From assembly GCF_023062595.1 (NCBI RefSeq), contig NZ_JALLAN010000002.1, forward strand, positions 314,099-378,098: a stretch of 64,000 bases of DNA, given 5' to 3'. The position numbers were made by a program, and so were the translations under genes. Source of the DNA: Arthrobacter rhizosphaerae (GTDB lineage Bacteria > Actinomycetota > Actinomycetes > Actinomycetales > Micrococcaceae). The notes under the pieces are model-generated. The model saw only the letters and a list, made by a program, of their open reading frames with translations. It searched no databases and had not been told where the DNA came from. Of the stretch, positions 32,433-41,073 are shown in pieces. How positions within the stretch are numbered: the stretch's first letter is position 1; each line of letters opens with the position of its first letter.

Positions 32433-33743
32433 TCAGGGGTTCCGCGAAGCTGCGGCTTTCTCGGTGCTGTCACCGGCTGGCTTGCCTGTAACGGGGGTGG
32501 TGCTCTCGCTGCCTGCCGGTGGCGAGGTCTTGCGCTTGAAGCGGCTACCGATGGTGGATCCGCCACCGCTGCCGCTTCGGTTCTTGTTGAAGATATCAAA
32601 GCCGACGGCCAGCAGAAGAACCAGGCCCTTGATCAGCTGCTGGTAGTCGGTGCCGAGGCCGAGGATGGACATGCCGTTGTTGAGCACACCCATGATGAGG
32701 CCGCCGATCATGGCTCCTGCCACGGTACCGATGCCGCCCTGCACGGCAGCGCCACCAATGAAGGCCGCTGCAATGGCGTCGAGTTCAAAGCCGGTGCCGC
32801 CGGCGGGCTGCGCGGAGTTCAGGCGGGCGGTGAAGACGAGTCCTGCCAGTGCTGCAAGGACGCCCATGTTGACGAACAACCGGAACGTCACGGCCTTGGT
32901 TTTGACGCCGGACAGTTCGGCGGCGTGCAGGTTCCCGCCTATGGCGTAGACGTGGCGGCCGAAAACACTGTTGTTCATCAGCGCCGAGTACAGGATCACC
33001 AGCGCAGCCAGGACGACCAGGACGATCGGGGTTCCGCGGTAGCTGGCCAGGAGGAACGTGATAATCAGCATCAGCAGCGCGATGAAGGCGGTTTTGACGG
33101 CGAACCAGGCCATGGGCTCGTTTTCAAGGTTGAACTTCCGGCGAACCCGGCGTTCCTTGATGGCCTGGAAGAGGATGGCAGCTGTGCCGCCGACGCCGAG
33201 GATCACCGTCAGGAATTCCAGGACGGATGTACCGCCGGAAATATCCGGAAGGAAGCCGCCACCCAAGGCGCGGAGCTCCTCAGGGAACGGGGTGATCTGC
33301 TGGTTCTTCAGTGTGATGAGTGTAAGGCCGCGGAAGATCAGCATCCCGGCCAGGGTGACGATGAAGGCCGGAATTCCTACGTAGGCGATCCAGTAGCCTT
33401 GCCAGGCGCCGACGAGGGCGCCTACCAGCAGGCACGCCGGAATGGCGATCCACCAGGCCCACCCCCAGTGCACGATCATCACGCCTGAAACAGCTCCGAT
33501 GAATCCTGCAACGGAGCCTACGGAGAGGTCAATGTGGCCGGCGATGATGACCATCACCATGCCGATGGCCAGGATCAGGATGTAGCTGTTCTGGACCACC
33601 AGGTTGCTGACGTTCTGCGGCTGCAGGAGGATGCCATCGGTCAGGACCTGGAACAGGATGACGATGAGTATCAGGGCGACGAAAATGCCGACCTGGCGCA
33701 GGCGGCTTGTCAGGAAGCTCAGGGATTCTCTGAGGGCGGACAT
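32433..33743 (-). CDS. mmsB: Monosaccharide ABC permease (MmsB-type)
   Basis: Membrane permease of 436 residues of the ribose/xylose class (CUT2), with about ten helices. Seen: AIGMVMVIIAGHIDLSVGSVAG near residue 60 (family signature; a shorter part is quoted elsewhere), VYAIGGNLHAAELSGVK near 275 and a Lys/Ser/Gly-rich cytoplasmic tail from residue 390. ATG 33743 has GAAGGA eight bases upstream and starts five bases after the ATPase stop. With ChvE-type and MmsA proteins it forms an importer for several monosaccharides such as glucose, galactose, arabinose or xylose. Confidence 0.92.
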   Translation of the reverse strand: MSALRESLSFLTSRLRQVGIFVALILIVILFQVLTDGILLQPQNVSNLVVQNSYILILAIGMVMVIIAGHIDLSVGSVAGFIGAVSGVMIVHWGWAWWIAIPACLLVGALVGAWQGYWIAYVGIPAFIVTLAGMLIFRGLTLITLKNQQITPFPEELRALGGGFLPDISGGTSVLEFLTVILGVGGTAAILFQAIKERRVRRKFNLENEPMAWFAVKTAFIALLMLIITFLLASYRGTPIVLVVLAALVILYSALMNNSVFGRHVYAIGGNLHAAELSGVKTKAVTFRLFVNMGVLAALAGLVFTARLNSAQPAGGTGFELDAIAAAFIGGAAVQGGIGTVAGAMIGGLIMGVLNNGMSILGLGTDYQQLIKGLVLLLAVGFDIFNKNRSGSGGGSTIGSRFKRKTSPPAGSESTTPVTGKPAGDSTEKAAASRNP

Positions 33744-33748
33744 GTTCG

Positions 33749-35278
33749 CTATTCCTTCTCTTTGGTCATGTAGTGCATGAGCTTCTCTTGGCTGGCTTCG
33801 GCGATTGGCACCTCGCCCGTGACGTGTCCCGCGGACAACGTGTAGATGCGGTCGCAAATACCCAGGAGCTCGGGCAGTTCGGACGAAATCACAATCACGG
33901 CTTTTCCTTCGGCTGCAAGGCGCGCAATGATCGTGTAGATCTCGAATTTGGCACCGACATCGATTCCACGGGTGGGTTCGTCAAGAATCAGTACGTCGGG
34001 GTCCGAGAACATCCACTTGCTCAGCACCACCTTTTGCTGGTTGCCGCCGGAGAGCTTACCGGTAATGGCGGCGACGGTGGGTGCCTTGATGTTCATGCTG
34101 GTGCGGTAGCGGTTGGCGACAATCGTCTCTTCGTTCCCGTCCACCCAGCCGCCCTTGACGAGCTTGCGGAGTGCCGCCAGGGAGATGTTGCGCTTGATAT
34201 CCTCAATGAGGTTCAGGCCATACTGCTTGCGGTCCTCGGTGGCATAGGCAATGCCGTGGCTGATCGCCTCGGACACAGTTGACGTGTTGATTTCCTTGCC
34301 GTACTTGTACACCTTGCCCGAAATGGCGCGACCGTAGGTGCGTCCGAACACGCTCATGGCGAGTTCGGTGCGGCCAGCTCCCATCAGGCCCGCCATGCCC
34401 ACAACTTCGCCCTTGCGGACGTTCAGGCTGGCGTTGTGCACAACGATGCGGGAGTGGTCCTGCGGGTGCTGGACCGACCAGTCTTCGATCCGCAGGACTT
34501 CCTCGCCGATCTGCGGATCGCGGTCGGGGTAGAGGCTCTCCAAGTCGCGGCCAACCATCCCGCGGATAATCCGCTCCTGGGTGATCTGCCCTTCATCGAG
34601 CCGGAGCGTCTCGATGGTCTTGCCGTCGCGGATGATGGTGACGGCGTCAGCCACCTTGCGGATCTCGTTGAGCTTATGGCTGATGATGATGCTGGTGACA
34701 CCCTGGCCCTTGAGGTGCAGGATGAGGTCCAGCAAGTGGCCGGAGTCCTCGTCATTCAACGCAGCCGTAGGTTCATCAAGGATCAGCAGCTTGACTTCCT
34801 TGGACAGCGCTTTGGCGATCTCGACGAGCTGCTGCTTGCCCACGCTGATGTGCTGCACCGGAGTAATGGGGTTCTCGCTCAGTCCCACCCGAGCCAGCAG
34901 CTTGGCGGCCTCAAGGTTGGTCTTGCGCCAGTCAACCCAGCCACGGGTGGCCTGCTCGTTCCCCAAATAGATGTTCTCCGCGATGGAGAGGTAGGGGCTG
35001 AGTGCCAATTCCTGGTGGATGATGACAATGCCGCGCTTCTCGCTGTCGTTAATAGTGGAGAAGTTGCAGGGCTCGTTTTCGAAGAGGATGTCGCCCTCGA
35101 ATGAGTTGTGCGGGTAAACGCCCGAGAGGACTTTCATGAGGGTGGATTTCCCGGCCCCGTTCTCACCGCAGATGGCATGCACCTCGCCGCGGTTCACATC
35201 CAGGGTGACGTCCTGCAGGGCTTTCACGCCCGGGAAAGTTTTGGTGATTCCTCGCATTTGAAGAATGGGTGTATTCAT
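33749..35278 (-). CDS. mmsA: Monosaccharide ABC ATPase, two-domain (MmsA-type)
   Basis: Cytoplasmic ATPase of 509 residues with two fused nucleotide-binding domains. The first has Walker [10 protein letters not shown], signature [15 protein letters not shown] and Walker [12 protein letters not shown]; the second has the degenerate Walker [10 protein letters not shown], signature [11 protein letters not shown] and Walker [16 protein letters not shown] 35278 begins at the usual N-terminus ([11 protein letters not shown]); the longer frame is not conserved in style. A strong hairpin at 35343-35379 lies between it and the binding-protein gene. Confidence 0.93.
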   Translation of the reverse strand: MNTPILQMRGITKTFPGVKALQDVTLDVNRGEVHAICGENGAGKSTLMKVLSGVYPHNSFEGDILFENEPCNFSTINDSEKRGIVIIHQELALSPYLSIAENIYLGNEQATRGWVDWRKTNLEAAKLLARVGLSENPITPVQHISVGKQQLVEIAKALSKEVKLLILDEPTAALNDEDSGHLLDLILHLKGQGVTSIIISHKLNEIRKVADAVTIIRDGKTIETLRLDEGQITQERIIRGMVGRDLESLYPDRDPQIGEEVLRIEDWSVQHPQDHSRIVVHNASLNVRKGEVVGMAGLMGAGRTELAMSVFGRTYGRAISGKVYKYGKEINTSTVSEAISHGIAYATEDRKQYGLNLIEDIKRNISLAALRKLVKGGWVDGNEETIVANRYRTSMNIKAPTVAAITGKLSGGNQQKVVLSKWMFSDPDVLILDEPTRGIDVGAKFEIYTIIARLAAEGKAVIVISSELPELLGICDRIYTLSAGHVTGEVPIAEASQEKLMHYMTKEKE

Positions 35279-35342
35279 CGTCAATTCCCACTGACTGGTC
35301 GGAAAACTGGGGTGGCCTGCGGCTGCAGGTGCCCTGGGAGAC

Positions 35343-35379
35343 GGGTTGTGGCCGGGCCGGTCAGGCCCGGCCACAACCC
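35343..35379 (-). terminator. Intercistronic hairpin between chvE and mmsA
   Basis: GGGTTGTGGCCGGGCC (35343-35358) and GGCCCGGCCACAACCC (35364-35379) form a perfect 16-base stem with a five-base loop. It begins 10 bases after the binding-protein stop. Such hairpins protect the upstream message or limit readthrough, giving more binding protein than ATPase and permease. Confidence 0.85.
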
Positions 35380-35389
35380 CGAGACGTTC

Positions 35390-36514
35390 TTACTTTAGGT
35401 CTGCGTCGGTTAAGTAACCCGAGTCAATGAGTTCCTTCTTGTAGTTATCCTTCGTGATGATCAAGGACTTGAGCAGGTAGGACGGAACAACCTTGACATC
35501 GTTGTTATACGTCTTCGTGTCGTTGACCTCAGGCTCCTGGCCCTTCAGCACTGCGTCGACCATCTTTACTGCCTGGGCGCCGAGCTGGCGGGTGTCCTTG
35601 AAGATGGTGGAGTACTGCTCGCCCGCAATGATGGACTTCACGGCGCCCTTCTCGGCGTCCTGGCCGGTGACGACCGGCAGGTTGTCCTTGGTGTAGCCGC
35701 CGCTGCTGGTCAGAGCCGAGATGATTCCGAGGGAGAGTCCGTCGTATGGAGACAGGGCACCGTCAAGCTTGGTCCCGGAACTGTACGCCGAGGTCAGGAT
35801 GTCTTCCATGCGCTTCTGGGCAACGGTAGGCTCCCAGCGAAGGATGGCTGCCTGCTCGAAGTTGGTCTGGCCACTGGGTACCTTCAGGGTGCCTGCGTCC
35901 AGGTAGGGCTTCAGGGTGTCCATGGCGCCGTTCCAGAAGAAGGTGGCGTTGTTGTCATCCGGGCTTCCGGCGAAGAGCTCAACGTTGAACGGGCCCTTGC
36001 CCTCCACCTTTTTGCCACTGGCGTCGACCAGGCCCAGGCCTGTCAGCAGGGAAGTGGCCTGCTGGACGCCCACGGTGTAGTTGTCGAACGTCGTGTAGTA
36101 ATCCACATTCGGGGTGCCTTTGATCAGGCGGTCGTAGGAGATGACCTTGACGTTTGACTCTTTGGCCTTGGCGAGGACATCCGTGAGGGTGGTGCCATCA
36201 ATGGCGGCAATGATCAGTGCCTTCGCACCCTTGGTCAGCATGTTCTCAATCTGCGAGACCTGCGTGGGGATGTCATTATTGGCGAACTGGAGGTCGGTCT
36301 TGTAGCCGAGCTTGGTAAGGGAGTCGGAAGCGTTCTTTCCGTCTGCAATCCACCGCTCTGAAGTCTGCGTGGGCATGGAAATTCCCACCAGCGCACCAGC
36401 GGTGTCAGCTCCTTCTGTGGGCGATGTTGTTCCGCCGCGGGTGCCACAACCCGTAGCCCCCACTGTAACTGCGAGGACGACGGCGAAGGCGCCCAGGAGT
36501 TTTTTGATTCTCAC
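35390..36514 (-). CDS. chvE: ChvE-like multiple-monosaccharide-binding lipoprotein
   Basis: Extracellular sugar-binding protein of 374 residues. The signal peptide starts at GTG 36514 (GGAAGGAG upstream) and ends at the lipobox VGATGC. The body is a periplasmic-binding type 1 fold ([36 protein letters not shown]) as in ChvE. It is the first gene of the operon chvE-mmsA-mmsB and is preceded by a promoter with a LacI-type operator. The longer frame upstream runs through the promoter and is rejected. Confidence 0.92.
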   Translation of the reverse strand: MRIKKLLGAFAVVLAVTVGATGCGTRGGTTSPTEGADTAGALVGISMPTQTSERWIADGKNASDSLTKLGYKTDLQFANNDIPTQVSQIENMLTKGAKALIIAAIDGTTLTDVLAKAKESNVKVISYDRLIKGTPNVDYYTTFDNYTVGVQQATSLLTGLGLVDASGKKVEGKGPFNVELFAGSPDDNNATFFWNGAMDTLKPYLDAGTLKVPSGQTNFEQAAILRWEPTVAQKRMEDILTSAYSSGTKLDGALSPYDGLSLGIISALTSSGGYTKDNLPVVTGQDAEKGAVKSIIAGEQYSTIFKDTRQLGAQAVKMVDAVLKGQEPEVNDTKTYNNDVKVVPSYLLKSLIITKDNYKKELIDSGYLTDADLK

Positions 36515-36739
36515 TATGTTCTCCTTCCGCTGACCGGGGGTCAGCGAACTGGTGCTTGGCCGAAAAGCATCTGCGCTTACGGCTGTTTCCCGGCCAGTGA
36601 TGTCCGGTTTCCTCACGAGGGGTCTGATGACCCCTGCCAGGAAGAATTTGAGGGTCAGGGCCGGCGAACGGATGCCGGTCTTGAATACTCCGTACTGCTG
36701 CTAGATCTACCGTGACACTACAATGACGATGTAGTGTCC

Positions 36740-36753
36740 TGTGAGCGCTAACA
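36740..36753. promoter_or_regulatory. LacI/GalR-type operator of chvE operon
   Basis: TGTGAGCGCTAACA is a near-perfect palindrome with the central AGCGCT typical of LacI/GalR family operators. It sits just downstream of the -10 of the chvE promoter, a repressing position. The matching regulator is not in this window; the LacI protein at 15123 has different sites. Confidence 0.75.
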
Positions 36754-36761
36754 ACTGCTAT

Positions 36762-36791
36762 AGAGTAACCTGAGTTTCTATTGTGAGTCAA
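36762..36791 (-). promoter_or_regulatory. Promoter of chvE operon
   Basis: On the minus strand TTGACT (36791-36786) and TACTCT (36767-36762) are 18 bases apart. This is the best promoter in the 297-base gap before chvE, and the operator follows it. The untranslated leader would be about 240 bases. Confidence 0.6.
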
Positions 36792-36811
36792 ATCACATTT
36801 TAGCAACTCCC

Positions 36812-37984
36812 TCAGGACCCTTCCGGTTGGAGCACAAAATCGACCGTGTGGTACCGGATTCCGTTGACCTGAAGCTCCAGGCTGTGCTTCCCGGGATGGT
36901 GGACGCGCGTGGTCATCTGGCGGAAAGCGTGCCGTTTGGAAAAGCTCTTGGTTTCGCCGGGAACCAGGGTGACGGTGGCGAGTTTGAAAACCTTTGGCGA
37001 GCGGGATCCATTCGCCTTGCGGTAATGCACCACATAGTCAACGGCGAGTCTCGCAGGTTCTGCACCCGTGTTGGAGATTTCGAACGCAAAGCCCAGGTCC
37101 GAAGGGAGAGCGACGTCGGCCCGGTCGAGTTGCGGTGCGCTGACAGTGACGTCTGCGGGGACGAAACCTTGCAAAGCCAATGCCTTTGGGTGGCCCTTCT
37201 TTATCAATGTCCGCAGGCCATGCCGGACAACCGGGACGGTGTTGCTGTCCGGATTAGCCATCCAACGTGCTGCTGTCGCAATGACCAGGTCCGGTGCATG
37301 ACGGGCCAGATCGTTGAGGTGGTTGGCCACCGAGCGCCTCACGTACTCGTGGGGGTCCCTGTACAGTGCGTCAAGGATGGGCACCGTGGCTTCAGGCTGA
37401 TCGATAATGGCGGGTACCCGCACCGCCCAGGGCAGGTAAGGCCGGGTGCCTTCGCTCGCAAGGCGCCTGACATGCTCGTCCGGGTGTGAGGTCCACGATT
37501 GGATTGTGGCCAAGGACCGGGGAAGGTCCGCCGCCAGCAATCGGCGAATAGCGAACTCCGCGGTCAGCCGCGGCGTCAGTTCGGCGAGCAATGTGAGGCA
37601 GTCATCGAAATGAACAGGATCTTCGGACTCCAAAGCCAGGGTAACTGCCGTCTCGGTAACGGGCCACAGCGCCCATCCGGAAAAGCCTGGCTCCTGCAGG
37701 GCCCGGCGGAAGGTCAGTGCCGCCGTCGCATAGTTTCCACCAGCCATGGCGTTGTCAGCCGTTTGCCTGAAGTCCGCCAGGAGTGCCCGGCTGACGTGAT
37801 CTGCACGCTCCCGCAAGCTCAGGCCATCAAGGGCCGCCCCGGCAATTATGAGCTCAGGCCAGCCTTGGCCTGGAACTGCCGAGGTGAGCGCTCTCTGCAA
37901 TGAGTCCACAGCGGCCTCGTTGATCAGTTCGTTCATGGCACCCATGAAGTCAGGGTATCCCGGCCGGATGTCCAGACTCTTCAT
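36812..37984 (-). CDS. AlkC-like DNA alkylation repair HEAT protein
   Basis: A 390-residue protein made of HEAT-like helical repeats (HPDEHVRRLASEGTRPYLPW, DPHEYVRRSVANHLNDLARH) followed by an Ig-like C-terminal domain (about 285-385). That pairing is known in AlkC-type DNA glycosylases that remove alkylated bases such as 3-methyladenine without base flipping. ATG 37984 is chosen as the first start after the preceding small gene; ATG 37945 is possible. It begins 10 bases after that gene. Enzyme activity is inferred from the fold. Confidence 0.78.
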   Translation of the reverse strand: MKSLDIRPGYPDFMGAMNELINEAAVDSLQRALTSAVPGQGWPELIIAGAALDGLSLRERADHVSRALLADFRQTADNAMAGGNYATAALTFRRALQEPGFSGWALWPVTETAVTLALESEDPVHFDDCLTLLAELTPRLTAEFAIRRLLAADLPRSLATIQSWTSHPDEHVRRLASEGTRPYLPWAVRVPAIIDQPEATVPILDALYRDPHEYVRRSVANHLNDLARHAPDLVIATAARWMANPDSNTVPVVRHGLRTLIKKGHPKALALQGFVPADVTVSAPQLDRADVALPSDLGFAFEISNTGAEPARLAVDYVVHYRKANGSRSPKVFKLATVTLVPGETKSFSKRHAFRQMTTRVHHPGKHSLELQVNGIRYHTVDFVLQPEGS

Positions 37985-37994
37985 TTCAGCTCTG

Positions 37995-38219
37995 TCAGCT
38001 GGGTTCCCTGGTGTCCGTGGGCGTGTCTTCCACCTTCTCGGTACTTTCTGCAGTGGCCGTCGGGTCTTCCTCCGGCTCAAAGGTGTTCGGCTCGTTGCCG
38101 GCACCCATCCCTACACCCTTATCGCTGCCAGGAACGGTGCCTTCCGGGCCCGACATCTTGCCTGACCTGCTGTGGTTTTCCTGGCTCTGACGGTCCTCGC
38201 CGGCTGCGTCCATGCTCAT
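37995..38219 (-). CDS. Small disordered polar protein
   Basis: A 74-residue protein rich in Glu, Asp, Thr, Pro and Ser with no hydrophobic core, probably disordered. GAGGAGGGG lies directly before ATG 38219, a strong ribosome site. It is 10 bases ahead of the AlkC-like gene and likely co-transcribed with it. Function unknown. Confidence 0.6.
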   Translation of the reverse strand: MSMDAAGEDRQSQENHSRSGKMSGPEGTVPGSDKGVGMGAGNEPNTFEPEEDPTATAESTEKVEDTPTDTREPS

Positions 38220-38382
38220 GGCCCCTCCTCGCTTTGCTGTCCACTTCTGCCCACGCTAACAGTGCTTCCGGCAAATAGTAAGTAGACTGGCCACCTCCCG
38301 CACCGGAACGTTAAGGCCTCGGAACGGAGATAATTTCTTACGAACACGACTTACACCGGCACACGGGGCAGAGGCAGGAAAA

Positions 38383-39162
38383 GTGACTGAGAGAACGGAT
38401 GGCAATCCGGGATTCTGGCGGGTTTTTCACGACAAGTTTGTTGTGGAGGAGCGGTACATGAGTGCAGCTGCCAGGACAAGGCTCTACCGGGTGGCGATTG
38501 CCCTGATGCTGCTGGGGTCTGTCCTGTTCTTCGTCACGTTGGGGGACATCCTGAACAAGGATGGGATCGCTGGAACCGATGATCCCATGCAGTCATGGTT
38601 GCTGAGCCAGCGCTCGGAGCCTCTAACCACGGCCATGATCATTCTGGCGGTCATCTTCGGTCCGGTGGTGTTGCCGATCATCATCCTGGTGGTAACAGTT
38701 GCCTGGGGTCTCGCTGCGAAGCACGCGTGGCGGCCCATCCTGCTTGCTGCCGGAATGCTCACGGGCGTAGTGCTGGCTCAGATCATCGGCCGCGCAGTGG
38801 GTCGCAGCAGGCCTCCCATAGAGCAGATGCTGTTCGGTCCGGACTCAACGTTTTCCTTTCCGTCCGGCCATGTGCTGGGGGCGGCCGACTTCCTCCTGAT
38901 CACCGTTTTCCTGGTCTTTTCCCGCAGGAAGCACATTTGGCCGGCAGCTATCGGATATGCCGCCGCCGCCGTCGGGATCTTTTTCTCGGCGATCAGCCGC
39001 CTTTATCTTGGCTATCACTGGGTGAGCGACGCCCTGGCATCGGTCTCGCTCTCTATGGTGATCCTTGGTGCGGTCATCGCTGTTGATACGTGGCGGACAG
39101 CCCGGATCCCCGGTGAGAAGATCACGGGGGAGCTGTCAAAAGCGGACACGAGCACTGATTGA
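38383..39162 (+). CDS. PAP2-family membrane phosphatase (second)
   Basis: A 259-residue membrane phosphatase with about six helices. PAP2 motifs: GRAVGRSRPP (near 125), FPSGHVLGAAD (near 160) and SRLYLGYHWVSD (near 205). GTG 38383 follows AGGAAAA. A cytoplasmic N-terminal segment of about 35 residues precedes the first helix. It probably removes phosphate from a lipid phosphate; substrate unknown. The stop is 27 bases from the convergent MerR-type gene end. Confidence 0.87.
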   Translation: MTERTDGNPGFWRVFHDKFVVEERYMSAAARTRLYRVAIALMLLGSVLFFVTLGDILNKDGIAGTDDPMQSWLLSQRSEPLTTAMIILAVIFGPVVLPIIILVVTVAWGLAAKHAWRPILLAAGMLTGVVLAQIIGRAVGRSRPPIEQMLFGPDSTFSFPSGHVLGAADFLLITVFLVFSRRKHIWPAAIGYAAAAVGIFFSAISRLYLGYHWVSDALASVSLSMVILGAVIAVDTWRTARIPGEKITGELSKADTSTD

Positions 39163-39189
39163 GCTTCTGCTCAGGCCTGCAATTTCAGC

Positions 39190-39477
39190 TCAGCGGCCTC
39201 TGGCCCGCTTCAGGTCCCGGTGGAGCTTGGCGTTCGCTTCCTCCAACTCCAGGACCTTGGCCACTCCGGCCAGGTTGAGTCCTTCGTCAAGAAGTTCACC
39301 GATCCGTCGCAACACTGCGAGGTCGGATTCGCTGTACTGGCGCGTTCCGCCCGAGGTGCGATCGGGCGTGAGCAGGCCCTTTCGCTCGTACTGTCGAATG
39401 TTCTGTTGGCCGGTCCCGAGCAGTTGCGCTACTACCGAGATCGCATACACGCCGACGTCGTCTCCGTGCTCTGCCAT
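39190..39477 (-). CDS. MerR-family regulator, HspR-like
   Basis: A 95-residue regulator with a MerR winged helix (YAISVVAQLLGTGQQNIRQYER, GTRQYSESDL) and a short C-terminal coiled coil. AAGGAG lies seven bases before ATG 39477. It is divergent from hsp20, which is the classic setting of HspR-type repressors of heat-shock genes. No HAIR-type CTTGAGT palindrome was seen; a different 31-base inverted repeat is in the shared promoter region. Confidence 0.85.
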   Translation of the reverse strand: MAEHGDDVGVYAISVVAQLLGTGQQNIRQYERKGLLTPDRTSGGTRQYSESDLAVLRRIGELLDEGLNLAGVAKVLELEEANAKLHRDLKRARGR

Positions 39478-39543
39478 GATGCTCCTTAGGTTTCTGCTCA
39501 ACAGCTCTTGCCATAGTCTCTCACTGGTGTTATAAAAAATCTA

Positions 39544-39574
39544 TATCCAGCACCACAGATTAGTGGTATGGATA
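39544..39574. promoter_or_regulatory. Inverted repeat in the hspR-like/hsp20 divergent region
   Basis: TATCCA (39544-39549) pairs with TGGATA (39569-39574), and inner CACCAC pairs with GTGGT with one bulged base, giving a 31-base dyad about 44 bases before hsp20. It is the best operator candidate for the adjacent MerR-type regulator. Confidence 0.6.
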
Positions 39575-39617
39575 CCCAAAAGATATGAGCAACTACTTCA
39601 TGCTGAAGGAGTGGGAA

Positions 39618-40040
39618 ATGATGTTGATGCGCACCGACCCGTTCCGTGAGCTGGACAGGCTCACGCAGCAGGTCTTTGGAACCGCAGCCCGGCCGGCCGC
39701 GATGCCCATGGATGCCTGGCAGGCAGACGGGGAATTCGTCGTCGCGTTCGATCTCCCTGGGGTCAGCGCTGATTCCGTGGACCTCAATGTTGAACGCAAT
39801 GTTCTTACCGTCCGCGCGGAACGCGGTGAACCAGCGGGCGAAGGCGTTGAACTGATTGTTTCCGAGCGGCCCCGCGGCGTCTTCAGCCGCCAGCTGATCC
39901 TCGGCGACACGCTCGATACTGACAACGTCAAGGCAAGCTACGACGCCGGTGTCCTGACCCTCCGCATTCCGGTCGTTGAGCAGGCCAAGCCCCGCAAGAT
40001 CGAAATCGAGACGAAGCGCCGGCAGGAGATCAACAAGTAA
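39618..40040 (+). CDS. Small heat-shock protein Hsp20
   Basis: An alpha-crystallin-type chaperone of 140 residues. The crystallin domain spans about 30-125 ([32 protein letters not shown]). It holds unfolding proteins in the cytoplasm. ATG 39618 has GAAGGAG six bases upstream; nearby ATGs at 39621 and 39627 are alternatives, and the frame open from 39585 is less likely. It is divergent from the MerR-type gene and followed by a J-domain gene, forming a heat-shock group. Confidence 0.9.
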   Translation: MMLMRTDPFRELDRLTQQVFGTAARPAAMPMDAWQADGEFVVAFDLPGVSADSVDLNVERNVLTVRAERGEPAGEGVELIVSERPRGVFSRQLILGDTLDTDNVKASYDAGVLTLRIPVVEQAKPRKIEIETKRRQEINK

Positions 40041-40095
40041 CTCCACTGGGAACAGGGTCGCCGGTATTTTGGAGCCCGGTATCTTAGGCACGCAG

Positions 40096-40161
40096 CCCAA
40101 CTAGGTAGCAGTAGGCGCTGTTTTGACGGCTCAAAACCACATCTACTGCTACCTAGTTGGG
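40096..40161. repeat. Nested perfect hairpin element (possible mobile palindrome)
   Basis: CCCAACTAGGTAGCAGTAG (40096-40114) and CTACTGCTACCTAGTTGGG (40143-40161) are perfect 19-base arms. Inside, GTTTTGA (40120-40126) and TCAAAAC (40131-40137) make a second stem with a CGGC loop. The whole 66 bases lie between hsp20 and the J-domain gene. The nested form and sharp edges are like REP-type or non-autonomous mobile palindromes; a terminator is possible but there is no T-run. Confidence 0.9.
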
Positions 40162-40179
40162 GAGCGCGCGGTATTTAGC

Positions 40180-40557
40180 ATGAGCAACGAGCCTGCGGAC
40201 TACTACACAGTGCTGGGAGTGGCTGACACCGCCACCCAGCAGGAAATTTCCCGCGCTTTCCGAGGCCTGATGCGTACACGGCACCCGGACGTCGATGCTT
40301 CCGCAGCTGCACCTGTATCGGCTGAAGTGCTGGCGATCATGAATGCTTTCGGAGTGCTGCGCGACCCCAGGAAGCGCGCCGAGTATGACAGCCGGCAAAA
40401 CCGCAATCGTAAGAAGGAACCGGGATTCGGAAAGGACATACCCGTGCACTATGGGCCCCGCGAGGTGCCGGTTCGCCGGATCCCAAAGCCATCCCCACTC
40501 CTGCGGGTCACCCCTGTGCGGTGGGAAGAAGGGCCTTGGGCCGGGCCCGCTGTGTAA
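40180..40557 (+). CDS. J-domain co-chaperone (CbpA/DnaJ-like)
   Basis: A 125-residue protein with an N-terminal J-domain (about 6-70; DYYTVLGVADTATQQEISRA, the key HPD in RTRHPDV, and AEYDSRQ). It lacks the Gly/Phe, zinc and substrate domains of full DnaJ, and ends in a basic, Pro-rich tail. It would stimulate a DnaK ATPase. ATG 40180 fits the J-domain start, but no good ribosome site is present; the hairpin element ends only 19 bases upstream and may have displaced it. Confidence 0.85.
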   Translation: MSNEPADYYTVLGVADTATQQEISRAFRGLMRTRHPDVDASAAAPVSAEVLAIMNAFGVLRDPRKRAEYDSRQNRNRKKEPGFGKDIPVHYGPREVPVRRIPKPSPLLRVTPVRWEEGPWAGPAV

Positions 40558-40574
40558 ACGAACAGGAGAACCAT

Positions 40575-40964
40575 ATGAGCGCCTGGCGCCGATACGATTC
40601 GCACCTTATCCCTGCCTTTCACGAACGCTTTGAACAGCGTTGGGGAGAGGGCACAGCACCATTCCTGGACCCCGAAGCCCATGAGGAGCCCATGCCGCGA
40701 GCCCAGTGGATCAACGCGGATACCGGGGCTGCCATGGCCGTTGTGCCGATCTGGACGCCCGATGACCTTCAGCATCGCTCCTTCGGTGTCTTTTACTTGC
40801 CGCCCGCGGGAGACATCTGGGTATTGCGACCCGGGTATACGGCCTACCTCGAACCGGACGGCAGTGATTCAGAGCAGCTCATAACTCTACGCAACGATGC
40901 CTTTAAAAAGGCCCTGGCGCACGCGAAGGACTTCCTGTTCGGTTCAGACGCCTTGCTCCATTGA
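40575..40964 (+). CDS. Soluble protein of unknown function in heat-shock group
   Basis: A 129-residue protein without signal or membrane segment. AGGAGAACC lies just before ATG 40575, 18 bases after the J-domain gene, so it is likely in the same transcript. Sequence is Trp- and Pro-rich (SFGVFYLPPAGDIWVLRPGY). No family recognised; position suggests a stress-related role. Confidence 0.65.
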   Translation: MSAWRRYDSHLIPAFHERFEQRWGEGTAPFLDPEAHEEPMPRAQWINADTGAAMAVVPIWTPDDLQHRSFGVFYLPPAGDIWVLRPGYTAYLEPDGSDSEQLITLRNDAFKKALAHAKDFLFGSDALLH

Positions 40965-41073
40965 TCAGGTGTTCCGTCTGAAGGAGAAGCTCCGGCCCCA
41001 CCGCGTGGCGCAGAGACTCCGGTGGTCCTAAAATCAATCCACCACCTGCACAAGAACATAGGGGTCCCTGGAC

